Of a stretch of 64,000 nucleotides of DNA, positions 35,588 through 45,700 are shown piece after piece (within the stretch, counting starts at the first letter, position 1; each line of letters opens with the position of its first letter). The stretch lies in the NCBI RefSeq assembly GCF_001939115.1, contig NZ_MQTZ01000001.1, positions 1-64,000 on the forward strand, given 5' to 3'. The translations under genes were made by a program, and so were the position numbers. Source of the DNA: Leptolyngbya sp. 'hensonii' (GTDB lineage: Bacteria > Cyanobacteriota > Cyanobacteriia > GCF-001939115). Below the pieces are notes generated by a model. It was not told the DNA's origin. It did not search any database and saw nothing but the letters and a program-made list of their open reading frames with translations.

Positions 35588-38449
35588 TCAATCACGCTGC
35601 ATCACCTCTGAGATCGCCCGTACCAATTCATCCGGATTGATAGGTTTAGCCAGGTGGAGCTGGAATCCTGCAGCGAGGGCCTTCTTGCGGTTGGCTTCTC
35701 CTGCATAGGCTGTCAGGGCAATCGCTGGAATCTGCCCACCAGACTCTGTCGGCCAGCTCCGCACCCGCTGCAGCAACATATAGCCATCCATTTTCGGCAT
35801 GCCAATATCGCACAAGAGAATATCAGGACGCTGTTTTTGCAAGATCTCCAGGGCAACTTCTGCTGCTTTTGCTTCATAAACGATCGCCCCTTCCTGCCGG
35901 AGCAGCATTGCCGTCATCTCCAGCATGTCAGCTTCATCATCGACCACCAAAATCTTGAGGTCAGTCAGAGGTGGAAACTGAACCCCTGATCCCAAAGGTT
36001 GTTTTTTGTTCTGAAGCATGGCCACCTCATCTTGGGCTAACAACGGGAGCAAGACTGTAAAGGTAGCACCCAACCCCTCCCCTGGACTCTCCACAGCAAC
36101 GGTGCCCCCGTGTAACTCTACCAGATGACGCACGATCGCCAGCCCCAGTCCTAAGCCACCAAATTTTCGGGTTGTGGTGCTATCTTCCTGGCGGAAATAG
36201 TCAAACACATAGGGCAGAAAATCGGAACTGATGCCCTTGCCATTATCCGTGACGGTGATCTGGGCATATTTATTATTGGTCATTTGTCCTTGGTCATCTG
36301 TCATTTGTCGTTTGTGATCCGTAACTTGAGCTGGATGTGTTGCAGAACTAAGGACTGATGACAATGGACCAAGGACTAAGGACAACTTAACAACGACCTG
36401 CCCCCCTGGGGCTGTAAATTTGACTGCATTGGATAGCAGATTCCAGATAATTTGCTGCAGTCGGGTCGAATCCCCTGCAACCAGGCTGGCGTCTGGATTA
36501 AACTGGGTCTGGATCTGAATGGATTTGGCTTTAGCAGAAAGATAAACCGTCTCAATGGCGGCCTCAATTTTCTTCACCAGATTAACGATCTGGAAATCCA
36601 GGGAAAGCTTGCCTCGAAGAATGCGAGAGACATCTAATAAGTCTTCAATCAATTGGGCCTGCAGTTTGGCATTTCGCTCGATCGTCTGCAGCGCCTGCTC
36701 TGTCATCTGTTGATTGAACTTACGGGTCCGCAGGAGTTGGGCCCAACCGAGAATGGGATTCAAGGGCGATCGTAATTCATGGGATAGGACGGCTAAAAAT
36801 TCATCTTTCACCCGATTGGCCGCCTCTGCATTGCTCCGGTTCCGTTGGGCTGCGGCATACAACTCGGCATTATCAATCGCCAGGGCTGCCCGTCGTCCCA
36901 GTTCTTCGGCCAGGTTTAAATCAGCCTGACTGTAGTGCCGCCCCGATGCTGTCGTCACGAAGGAAATGGCTCCCAGGGTGCGATCGCGGACTTGCATCGG
37001 CACCGCCATAGCCGAGGTAAAGCCTGCACTCCGTAGAATAGCCAGATGCTCCTCATCCTGGGCCACCTCGACTAGCAAAGCGTCGGAGATTTCCGGATAA
37101 AGTTCCGCCTGTCCGGTTCGAATGACTTGGGCAACGCCGCGCGTCGCCTGCGGATTGTAAGGATAACGTTGCTGCAGCTCATTCACCCAGGCAATCTTTT
37201 CCGGATCGGCATGGGTAACTGCCAATTGCCGCGTTCCCCCAGCCGTATCCACAATGTGGACTGTACACCAGTCAGCCAATTTGGGCACCACCAGTTGGGC
37301 AATACTGGCCAACGTGGTCTGATAGTCCAGAGAAGAGAAAAGCACCTGGCTGGCTTCGGCCAGAAATTGCTGGGCCGCCTCCGATCGCTTCAGATCAGTC
37401 ACATCCATGGAGGAAACCCCAACCCCCCGCTGCCCATCGGGGAGGTAAACCGGATAATAGTTGACCAGGCAATGGCGGATCACCCCTGGAGGATGGGTTT
37501 CCCCCTGAAATTCCTGATTTAAGAGAGGTTCACCGGTCTGAATCACCTGTTTCACCATCTGGGCAACAAGATCAGCCCATGCGGGTAAAAGATCCCAGAC
37601 TGTTTTGTTGAAATGGTCGGCTAGAGGCAAGCCGTTGATGGTGGCTAGGGCTTCATTGGCATGGAGATAGCGCAAATCCTGATCCAAAAACGCAATGCCA
37701 ACCGGAGAACTCGACAGCAAAGAATTCAAAAGGGTTTGGCTGGTTTGCAGTTCCATGTCCGCCCTCTTTTTCTCAGTCACGTCATGAAAATACACAGCCA
37801 GACCATTGACAATAGGATAAGCCCGAGCCGAGAACCAGCGACCAGACCCATCGGGCGCTGGGGCCTCCACAGTGGCAGTGACTCGCTCTGCCATCACCCG
37901 ACCATACTGTTCACCAAAGGCTGATCCAACCGCCTCCGGAAACACCTCCCAGAAGAGACACCCCAACATCTCTTTTCGCGATCGACCGGTTACTTCTTCC
38001 AAACGGCAGTTGACATAGGTCAGATGCCAATCCGCATCGACAGTAAAGAAAGCATCCGAAATACTTTCCAGGGTATCCGTCAATTGCCGGGTGCTCTTTT
38101 CGGAGTTTAATCTTGCTACCCGCAAGGCCTCACACAATCCGCTCACCAGGAGCCCCTGCAGGATAAACAGACCCAGGCGAGCAGAGCCAGGTAAATCCAG
38201 GGTAAAAGAAAGAAAAGGTGGGGTCAAAAAGTAGGTGCTGGCAAGGGCAGCCAGGATCGTTGCGGTAATTCCGGCTTGCAATCCTCCGGCCCAGGCACTC
38301 AGCATAACAGCGCTGAAAAATAGCAGAAAGGGGGATTTGCTGACCTCAAACCAGGGTTCCAGAAGCAACATCAGCAGGAGTGACGTAGAAACCATGAGCA
38401 CAGCAATGCCATATTGACGGGCAAGCCAGCTGAAACTGGATGAAAGCAA
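35588..38449 (-). CDS. Hybrid sensor histidine kinase
   Basis: A 953-residue membrane kinase. Order: KdpD-like four-helix segment (about 10-110), PAS (120-230), second PAS (240-355), GAF (370-530), HisKA with phospho-acceptor His557 (VLSHELRSPLNPILGWAQ), HATPase (N box IIWNLLSNAVKF, G boxes DNGKGIS and GGLGLGLAI), and a C-terminal receiver with Asp881 (LLCDIGMPKMDGY). Between the two halves of the ATPase domain stands an insertion of about 36 residues made from a DNA short-repeat (36271-36379). All catalytic boxes are kept. No partner regulator is adjacent, so its target is unknown. Confidence 0.93.
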   Translation of the reverse strand: MLSSSFSWLARQYGIAVLMVSTSLLLMLLLEPWFEVSKSPFLLFFSAVMLSAWAGGLQAGITATILAALASTYFLTPPFLSFTLDLPGSARLGLFILQGLLVSGLCEALRVARLNSEKSTRQLTDTLESISDAFFTVDADWHLTYVNCRLEEVTGRSRKEMLGCLFWEVFPEAVGSAFGEQYGRVMAERVTATVEAPAPDGSGRWFSARAYPIVNGLAVYFHDVTEKKRADMELQTSQTLLNSLLSSSPVGIAFLDQDLRYLHANEALATINGLPLADHFNKTVWDLLPAWADLVAQMVKQVIQTGEPLLNQEFQGETHPPGVIRHCLVNYYPVYLPDGQRGVGVSSMDVTDLKRSEAAQQFLAEASQVLFSSLDYQTTLASIAQLVVPKLADWCTVHIVDTAGGTRQLAVTHADPEKIAWVNELQQRYPYNPQATRGVAQVIRTGQAELYPEISDALLVEVAQDEEHLAILRSAGFTSAMAVPMQVRDRTLGAISFVTTASGRHYSQADLNLAEELGRRAALAIDNAELYAAAQRNRSNAEAANRVKDEFLAVLSHELRSPLNPILGWAQLLRTRKFNQQMTEQALQTIERNAKLQAQLIEDLLDVSRILRGKLSLDFQIVNLVKKIEAAIETVYLSAKAKSIQIQTQFNPDASLVAGDSTRLQQIIWNLLSNAVKFTAPGGQVVVKLSLVLGPLSSVLSSATHPAQVTDHKRQMTDDQGQMTNNKYAQITVTDNGKGISSDFLPYVFDYFRQEDSTTTRKFGGLGLGLAIVRHLVELHGGTVAVESPGEGLGATFTVLLPLLAQDEVAMLQNKKQPLGSGVQFPPLTDLKILVVDDEADMLEMTAMLLRQEGAIVYEAKAAEVALEILQKQRPDILLCDIGMPKMDGYMLLQRVRSWPTESGGQIPAIALTAYAGEANRKKALAAGFQLHLAKPINPDELVRAISEVMQRD
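36271..36379. repeat. Short-repeat insertion inside the kinase gene
   Basis: The segment is built from variants of 7-bp units such as GGACAA, TGACCAA and GGACTAA (minus-strand reading: CCAAGGACTAAGGAC-like and their complements, for example TTGTCCTTGGTC and CATTTGTC on the plus strand). It resembles the short tandemly repeated sequences of filamentous cyanobacteria. In the protein it encodes VTDHKRQMTDDQGQMTNNK in the HATPase domain, without breaking the frame. Confidence 0.65.
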
Positions 38450-38548
38450 GGACCAATCACCTCAAACTATCGGCAATGATTTACCTTAAGACAGATGCGT
38501 TTTTTTGCCCATTGATCCTAAGAGAGAATCGATCCTCTAAATAACCGA

Positions 38549-38923
38549 CTAGGTCAGCCAGGAGACATGGGCACTCACCACTCGCCAGCCTTCTGAGGTT
38601 CGAACCCAGGTCTGGCTCTGGCGTCCAACCTTGCCCGATTGGGTGCGTCGGAATTCTGTGTTAGTCGTGGCAAAGTCTCGCCCGTAGGTCGTAATGACCG
38701 TGTTCATGAGGGTTCGCTGCAGATCCAGGGGAGAACGGTTGCTGCGAAAGGCCGCGATCGCGCTGTAGCCATACAGGTTTTCAGTCGCCCCATAGCGAAT
38801 TGTCCGATCGCTCTGCCAGAACAGACTATCAAGCACTGGAATATCATTCTCAGTCAGTGCCTGCTCGTACTGCTCAAAGGCAGCCGTCACTTCTGCCAGC
38901 ACCTCTGGGAGATTAATGTCCAT
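38549..38923 (-). CDS. HpxZ/AtzH-like protein (DUF3225)
   Basis: A 124-residue protein of the SnoaL/NTF2-like fold, DUF3225 family: [50 protein letters not shown], then [20 protein letters not shown]. Relatives include HpxZ of oxalurate breakdown and AtzH of the atrazine pathway. No hydrolase partner is adjacent, so the role here is open. Normal length. Confidence 0.85.
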   Translation of the reverse strand: MDINLPEVLAEVTAAFEQYEQALTENDIPVLDSLFWQSDRTIRYGATENLYGYSAIAAFRSNRSPLDLQRTLMNTVITTYGRDFATTNTEFRRTQSGKVGRQSQTWVRTSEGWRVVSAHVSWLT

Positions 38924-39017
38924 ATCGCGATCGCAACTCCATCGGGACTACACTAGTGAACAAGGTGGTTCTTCTGAAACCTAATGTAGATGATGTGACA
39001 ACGGGAGCCAATGGATC

Positions 39018-39809
39018 ATGAGCACCCTGGTGCGATCGGAGGAAGATCTCCTTTATCCGGAAAGTGATGGCAAACCCATGGCCGAGAATACGGAACAGTA
39101 CCAGTGGATTGTCATGATTAAGGAGAATCTGGAAATCCTCTTTGCGGAGGTGCCGGATGTCTTCATTGCAGCCGATCTCTTCTGGTATCCCGTGCAGGTG
39201 CAGGTGCCACCAGCCCCCCGGCAGGCTCCTGATGTGATGGTGGCCTTTGGCCGCCCAAAAGGCAGACGGGGGTCCTATCGCCAGTGGCAGGAAGATAATA
39301 TTCCTTTTCAGGTGGTCTTTGAAATCCTTTCTCCCAGCAACAAAACCCGCGATGGGCAGGAAGAAATGGACTTTAAGTTCATGTTCTATCAGCGCTATGG
39401 CGTGGAAGAGTATTACATCTACGATCCCGATCGGCAGAACCTGGAAGGCTGGATCAGACAGGGGGCGGCGTTGGTGCCCATCGCCCAACTCTCCGGTTGG
39501 GTCAGCCCGCACCTGCAGATTCGGTTGGAGTGGCAACCCGGAACGGCACTCCGCCTTTATGCCCCGAATGGACAGCCTTTTCTGACTTCGATCGAACTGG
39601 CCCAGCAGGTCGAACAGGCCCAACGACAGGCCCAACAGGCCCAACGACAGGCAGAACAGGCTCAACGACAAGCCGAACAGGAGCGGCAGGCGCGACTGGC
39701 CGCGATTCCGCGATTGCTGGCCCTGGGTCTGAGTGCCGAACAGGTGGCTGAGGCCCTGGGGCTGTCTGTGGCCGAGGTGGAATCATCCAGCAGGGATGGA
39801 TTTCCCTAA
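39018..39809 (+). CDS. Uma2 family protein with coiled-coil tail
   Basis: A 263-residue Uma2 protein. The nuclease-fold part (about 1-170) has APDVMVAFG, IPFQVVFEILSPSNKTRDGQEEMDFKFMFYQRYGVEEYYIYDPDR. It continues into a Gln/Ala/Arg-rich repeat (QAQRQAQQAQRQAEQ units, about 195-225) that will form a coiled coil, and a short helical end (LSAEQVAEALGLSVAEV). The tail is common in one cyanobacterial Uma2 subgroup. Its stop overlaps the end of the convergent RluA-type gene by 4 bp. Confidence 0.9.
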   Translation: MSTLVRSEEDLLYPESDGKPMAENTEQYQWIVMIKENLEILFAEVPDVFIAADLFWYPVQVQVPPAPRQAPDVMVAFGRPKGRRGSYRQWQEDNIPFQVVFEILSPSNKTRDGQEEMDFKFMFYQRYGVEEYYIYDPDRQNLEGWIRQGAALVPIAQLSGWVSPHLQIRLEWQPGTALRLYAPNGQPFLTSIELAQQVEQAQRQAQQAQRQAEQAQRQAEQERQARLAAIPRLLALGLSAEQVAEALGLSVAEVESSSRDGFP

Positions 39810-41380
39810 AAAGGGGGGGTGGCATGGAGATGGACCCATTCCCCAGAATGGGGATGGCGGCAACGCAGACCCCTGGCATGCAAGTAGAGGCGATCGGCCC
39901 CAGAACCTTCTCCATACAGGCGATCGCCCACGATGGGGATTCCCAATCCCTCTGGAGCAGCCGCATGGACCCGGAGTTGGTGGGTGCGGCCTGTGACAGG
40001 GGTCAGTTCCAGTCGGGTGGTAATCGCAGTTCTGGCGATGACACGAAAGTGGGTGAGACTGGGTTTGCCCCGCAGTCGATCGACTCTCTGATAAGGCCGA
40101 TCGGTTGGATCAGACCAGAGAGGCAGGTCGATCGTGCCCCGATCGGGAACAACCGTCCCATCCAGAATCGCTTCGTAGACCTTGTGGACTCGACGGTGCT
40201 GAAACTGCTGACTGAGTTGGCGATAAGTCTGCCCGTCGCGGGCCAGCAGGAGAATCCCGGAGGTGGCCTGGTCCAGCCGATGCACCGGCATCAGGTCCAG
40301 TCCCTCGGAGCGACCATAGCGCAGACGACTGAGGACACTGTCCTGGTGATCGAGCGATCGTCCCGGCACCGAGAGCAATCCAGCCGGTTTGTCTACCGCT
40401 AGCAGCCAGTCATCTTCATACAGAATCGTGAGGGAGGGGAGGGTTGGCGTCAGGCCCGACAGTAAAAAGCCCATGATAGGCTGGCAGCGTTCCACACAAG
40501 CTCCATAGAATCTCCCCTGCACTTTGTCTCCCAGGGGCGGTCCCCACCAGAATTCAGCCAGGGCCAGGGGTTTGAGGCCATGGGTGGCAGCATAATGCAA
40601 CAGCTTGGGGGCACAGCAGTCCCCCGTGCCGGTGGGAAGGCCACCGCCTGCGATCACCTCTGGCAACGAGCGGGACTCCCCAGCAAAATTCGTCAACCGG
40701 TAGGCCGCATGCATCTGGGTTTGCAACTGGCGGGAGAGGGCTTTCCGCTGCTGCTTGATCGCTTGGATGCGGGTATCTGCCGCCTCGATCGTCTGGCGCA
40801 GGGGCTGCAGGGCCTCATCCCGTTGCCGTTTCAGTTGTCGGCGCTCCATGCCATCCCGGCGACTCTGGTCATCCAGTTGGGCCAGGGCAAGTGACGGCTC
40901 CTCACCTACAGACAGGGCGATCGTCTGCTGACGCAGGTGCTGACGATCGTGGCGGCGTTGGGCATGCTCTTGGGCAAGCTGCCGCAGGCGCAGCTCAAAC
41001 TCCTGGGCCAGGGCCACATAGGTCTGCCGTTCCGGGATGCTCTGGAGCTGAATCAGCGCCTGCTTCAGAGCCTCCAACTGTTCCAGGGTTCGGGTCTCTT
41101 CCAGGATCACCTGTTCCCGTCCCGGAATCGGGGGCACCCAGCCCGCCACCAGACTTTCCCCATGCAGCAATCCGGAAAAGGCTTTCAAAACCTGTTGCGT
41201 TCCCGAAGGAGTTTCCACCAGCAGCACCCCATACATTTTGCCCTCACGGGAGTAAGCAGGGTCGGTGGCCAGGTGTTGCATCAGGTCGCAGGCGATCGCC
41301 TCAGCAGTTGTCGTGCGAGGCAACCTCAGCAGTTGGCCACTGCGGGGACAGCGGCCTTCGTACCAATCCCTCACATCCAT
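39806..41380 (-). CDS. RluA-family RNA pseudouridine synthase
   Basis: About 524 residues. The C-terminal half is an RluA-type synthase with catalytic Asp in MPVHRLDQATSGILLLA, plus YEDDWLLAVDKPAGLLSVPG and TGRTHQLRVH. The N-terminal half is a long Gln/Arg-rich coiled coil (about 130-240) after a small domain, the extended form seen in cyanobacteria. The ATG at 41380 (MDVRDWYEGRCP) is chosen since it starts just after the upstream gene's stop; the frame to 41440 would overlap that gene. It probably modifies tRNA or rRNA. Confidence 0.9.
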   Translation of the reverse strand: MDVRDWYEGRCPRSGQLLRLPRTTTAEAIACDLMQHLATDPAYSREGKMYGVLLVETPSGTQQVLKAFSGLLHGESLVAGWVPPIPGREQVILEETRTLEQLEALKQALIQLQSIPERQTYVALAQEFELRLRQLAQEHAQRRHDRQHLRQQTIALSVGEEPSLALAQLDDQSRRDGMERRQLKRQRDEALQPLRQTIEAADTRIQAIKQQRKALSRQLQTQMHAAYRLTNFAGESRSLPEVIAGGGLPTGTGDCCAPKLLHYAATHGLKPLALAEFWWGPPLGDKVQGRFYGACVERCQPIMGFLLSGLTPTLPSLTILYEDDWLLAVDKPAGLLSVPGRSLDHQDSVLSRLRYGRSEGLDLMPVHRLDQATSGILLLARDGQTYRQLSQQFQHRRVHKVYEAILDGTVVPDRGTIDLPLWSDPTDRPYQRVDRLRGKPSLTHFRVIARTAITTRLELTPVTGRTHQLRVHAAAPEGLGIPIVGDRLYGEGSGADRLYLHARGLRCRHPHSGEWVHLHATPPF

Positions 41381-41384
41381 CCGA

Positions 41385-42686
41385 TTATTGGAAAACACTT
41401 TCGCCGACGCTATTGAAGGCTGCCACCCTGTAAGTCGCATTGGGTGGGGCTTGCTGGTCCCGATATTCTAGAACGACCTGGGGTGGCTTGGGGGCATCTC
41501 CAAAATTATGCCCCTGACCTTGAAGAGTCTGGATCAGGGCCTGATTGCGATAGATCCGAAACGATGGCAACCCATTTTCCAGATCCGGCATGAAATGCCA
41601 TGTCACAACGGCTTCCGTGGCTCCAATTCTTGTAACCCGAACATCGGTGGGGGCAGCAGGTTTTTGAGTCGGAGAAATTTTTCCTTTCGTGACATACTGC
41701 TGCCATTTACGGGCTGTTTCCTGATTGGGCAGCCAGGCCGCTTCCAAAGGATTCCCTTGATACTGAGGGATCGGGGCGATCGCATGGTTTTTGGGATCCC
41801 CTAACCAACCCTGGGTAGCCTCAACAGGGCGAAGGGGAGTCCCCGGAGCTGCCAGCCTTGCCGTCAGCATGGCATCCAGGTAAGGAATGGCAAGGAAACG
41901 AGTATCGCCTGCCTCATGGGCTGTGTTGGCTGCCACTGCATAGGTCCACAGTGCCCCTGCCTGGCGGTAACGACCAAAAACTTGCTGAGATGGTTTCAGG
42001 CAAAAGTCATTGTAGGGGTCCTTCTCTCCTTCCGTCCATAGCAGGGGGATGCCCAGAATCTGGCGATCGAGGCCCGATGGGAAGGTATACCCACCACAGC
42101 GCACAGTCACAGCGGCGATCGTGCGCTCAGGATACTTTCTCACCATCTGGGTCACCCACTCAGCTCCGTTGGAGTGGCCCCAGAGTACCCAGGGAACCTG
42201 ATCCAGTTCAGGATGGCCACTTTTCTGAGCGAAGGACTGTAGCGCTTTCAGGAAGGCTCTGCCAGAACCCCGATCGATATAGCCCCAGTCATCACAGACC
42301 GGGTCACGGGTCGGGAATTTGGCAGCCATGAGCGCCAATTGATGCTTGACAGCCAGGGCCTGCCACTGCAGATCATTAGCATGATTCAGACCTGCTTCAG
42401 CAGCCTCATCCCCACAGCCATGCAGTTTGAACAGCAGGCCACGGAGAATCGGCACCCCGGCAGGAACCCAGAGGCGATACTCAGCAGATTTATACTGGTC
42501 CCCGCTGGCTGGGGGAATCGTCACTTCAGCGTAATCTCCAGGGAAGATGGGGAGGGTCGAATGGGTTGCGATGGCGGAGCGTTGAGGCAAGGGTTGAGGA
42601 ACCCTTAATAACCACTGTTCCCAACCAAGGTAGAGCACAGGCACAATTAGCAGGATCAGCAGAAATCTCAGTTTTGACTTAAACAT
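41385..42686 (-). CDS. Exported alpha/beta hydrolase with fibronectin-III domain
   Basis: A 433-residue protein starting with an uncleaved or cleavable signal helix (FLLILLIVPVLYLGW). The hydrolase part has LLFKLHGCGDEAAEAG (oxyanion region) and the nucleophile elbow WGHSNGAEW, as in polyester or feruloyl esterase-like enzymes. About residues 335-430 form a fibronectin type III domain (PTDVRVTRIGATEAVVTWHF, then TYRVAAFNSVGES). It follows the terminal NRPS gene by 47 bp on the same strand, so it may belong to the cluster, for example in processing the product outside the cell; this is inference. Confidence 0.75.
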   Translation of the reverse strand: MFKSKLRFLLILLIVPVLYLGWEQWLLRVPQPLPQRSAIATHSTLPIFPGDYAEVTIPPASGDQYKSAEYRLWVPAGVPILRGLLFKLHGCGDEAAEAGLNHANDLQWQALAVKHQLALMAAKFPTRDPVCDDWGYIDRGSGRAFLKALQSFAQKSGHPELDQVPWVLWGHSNGAEWVTQMVRKYPERTIAAVTVRCGGYTFPSGLDRQILGIPLLWTEGEKDPYNDFCLKPSQQVFGRYRQAGALWTYAVAANTAHEAGDTRFLAIPYLDAMLTARLAAPGTPLRPVEATQGWLGDPKNHAIAPIPQYQGNPLEAAWLPNQETARKWQQYVTKGKISPTQKPAAPTDVRVTRIGATEAVVTWHFMPDLENGLPSFRIYRNQALIQTLQGQGHNFGDAPKPPQVVLEYRDQQAPPNATYRVAAFNSVGESVFQ

Positions 42687-42733
42687 GAGGATGATGGAGA
42701 ACTGAATACCTGTCTGGATTGACTTCTCTGGAT

Positions 42734-45700
42734 TTACTTCGGGACTGTGGGCGCAGATGGCATGGTTTTGTCCATCTCAGCTCTGATAATTTGCGCCATC
42801 TCCCTGGACTCCATAATCGAGGTGTGATGGCCTGGAATGGTATGAATCTCCAGACCTCCCTGGGCAATATCACTCCAGCCCTGCAAAGGTTCTCGCCTGT
42901 AGCCAGGGGGAACTTCCTGCGATCGGAACAGGGTGATCTGACCTGAGTAGGGTTTCGGAGAATAGGCTTTATGAATTCGACTGTAGGACACTTCCAACTG
43001 CTTCAGGTTGCTGGAGACCGTATCCTCCATATCTCGCAGTTGAGCCGAGGGACTGTAAAAGGCCCAGGGAGAATGTTCTAGAATATACTGGCTGACACGG
43101 TTCATGCCCTGCTTCAGGGAGAACGATCGGGCCGCAGGTCGGGAAACTGGCTTTGCCTCCGGGGCAGATTCGGCTGTGGCCTGGGCAGGGGTCGGTCTGG
43201 ACCCGTTTGATCGTTGCATCTTCTGCCAGAGCGCACCAGGGTCGGAGAAGGGACGCTTCTCCAGCCAGCGGGGAAAGCTGTACCGGACGGCATAAACCAG
43301 AGAGGACAGGAGCCGGGGGAAGGCAGGCAGCAAATGAATCCCATTAGGACCATAGCTATCAAACAGGGCCAGAAGCGCAACCTGCTCTCCCTGGGCCTGG
43401 AGTTGCTGGGCCATCTCTAGGGCGATGTTGCCGCCATTGGACAGGCCAGACAGATAATAGGGGCCATGGGGTTGAATCGTGCGAATTTCCCGGACATAGT
43501 CGGCGGCGATTTCTTCCAGACGTTCCCGCAGGGGGGTGGGATCCCCTGCCAGTCCTCTGGCCTGTAAGCCGTAGACTGGCTGATCAGGGTCTAAATTGAG
43601 GGCCAGCTTGCGATAAATTAAGACGTTGAAGCCACCCCCATGCATACAGAACAGGGGAGGTCTGTTCTCGCTCCCGGCCTGGATCTGGACCAGAGGAGAC
43701 CAGACACTGGCCTGGCTGTCTTGACGAAGTAAATGGGCCAGTTGCTCGATCGTGGGCGCATTCAGCAGAACCGACAACGGCAGCTTCTTCCCGCAGGTGG
43801 CTTCAATCTGGGCAAACAGGCGCACGGCCAGCAGAGAATCCCCTCCCAGATCAAAGAAATTATCCGTAACACTGATGGGCTGCATCCCAAAGAGCTGTTC
43901 CCAAATTTGAGTCAACTGTTGCTCCAGTTCATCCCGGGATGGGGTGATGGTCTTCGCAGGTTGGATTTCCACCGCCTGACTGGCGTCAGGTAAACAGGTC
44001 CGATCGACCCTGCCCTCTGAGGTCAGAGGCAGGGCATCCAGGAAGACCACCCTAGAGGGCACCATCAAAAGGGGCAGTTTCTGCTTCAGGTAGCCCCGCA
44101 CCTCTGAGATCGTGGCGGTGGACCCTGGATTCAACACCACATAGGCCACCAGGCTATCCTCCTGGGGTAGGCGGCCATCGGCCAGGACCATCCCTTCCTG
44201 CACCTCAGGGTGCTGGCTGAGAATGGTTTCAATCCGGCCAAACTCAATGCGCCAATCTCGAATGATGACCTGTTGATCCAGATCGCCAATTCGCTCCACA
44301 TTCCCGTCTCGCAAATAGCGGACGAGGGTGCCAGTCCTGTACAGACGATCTCCGGGGATAGAGCTAAACGGATGGGGAATAAATTGCGCAGCCGTGCGAT
44401 CGGGGCAATTGTGATAGCCCTGGGCCACCCCTTCTCCACTGACATACAATTCACCAGGCACCCCCAGGGGCACCAGTTGTTGCTGGCTGCTGAGAACGTA
44501 AATCTGGGTATTGGCCGCAGGCCGACCGATGGGGATGGCAGTACTGATATCCTCCAGGGCTGTAATTGGGTAGGAGCAGGTAAACCCGGCATTCCCGATC
44601 GTGGCGTAGGTGTGGATCAGCTTGCAGGCAGGCAGTTCTCGCAGCACCTTCTGCACCTGGGGCACGGAAAGGATGTCGCCACCAGTGAGGATGTGGCGCA
44701 AGGACTGCAACTGTCCCATCTGGGTATCCACCAGGCGGTGGAAAACGCGGGCAGGCAACCATACCGTCGTGGCCTGGTAATGCTGAATCCATTGCCCCAG
44801 ATGTGCGGCGGGGGTCTCCGGTGGGACGATCGCCAAAGTAGCTCCCCGGAGCAGCCCGGTCCAGATTTCAAACCCTGCCATCAAGGAGGTCAGGGAACTG
44901 TGGTGCAGGAGAGTATCCTCTGCCGTTAGGTGGAGGGATTGAATCCCCTGAGTCAGACGCACCAGATTCCGATGGGTAAAGATGACCCCCGGAGTGAAGT
45001 CAGCCGAGTCGGTGGGGTAAAGCAGACAGGCAGGCTGCTCAGGGCCTAGGGTCGGGAAGTCAATAGCCTGAATGGGGAGGCTGGGTGGGGTGGCATCCAG
45101 CCCAAGGACTTTAACCCCAGAGGTACTCAACCTGGTTTCCCAACCAGTTCGAGTCAGTACGATCGTGGCTCCGGCATGATCCAGAATCCGGCGTAACAGC
45201 TCTGGGGCACCGGACGAGGGGAGGGGTACATACACCCCCCCAGCCTGCAGGATGCCCAGTAGGGCAATCACTGCTTCAGGGGAAGGGTCCAGCCATACCC
45301 CCACCGTGCCGCCGGGTTGCAAACCCAGCTCCAGAAGCTCCCGGGTTAGTTGGTTAGCCCGCTGCTCCAGTTCCTGATAGGTGAATTGCCGGGTATCTGT
45401 CACCAGGGCGATGGCCTCAGGCGTGGCCTCCACCTGGGCCGCAATGTAGGCAGGCAAGGCCCGATCGACCGGCTCAGGGGATTGGGTCTGATTCCAGTCC
45501 ACCTGCTGTTGTTGTTGCTCGGCAGGGGTGAGGAGGGGCAGATCCAGGACTCGCTGATCAGGGTTGGCGACAATCCCTTCCAGCAAGCTCTGGAAATGGT
45601 CCATCATACGAGAGGCGGTGCTGGGAGCGAACAGGTCGGCATTGTAATCAAAGACAGCACCCAGACCCTGAACCTGCTCCCGCATGACCAGAATCAGATC

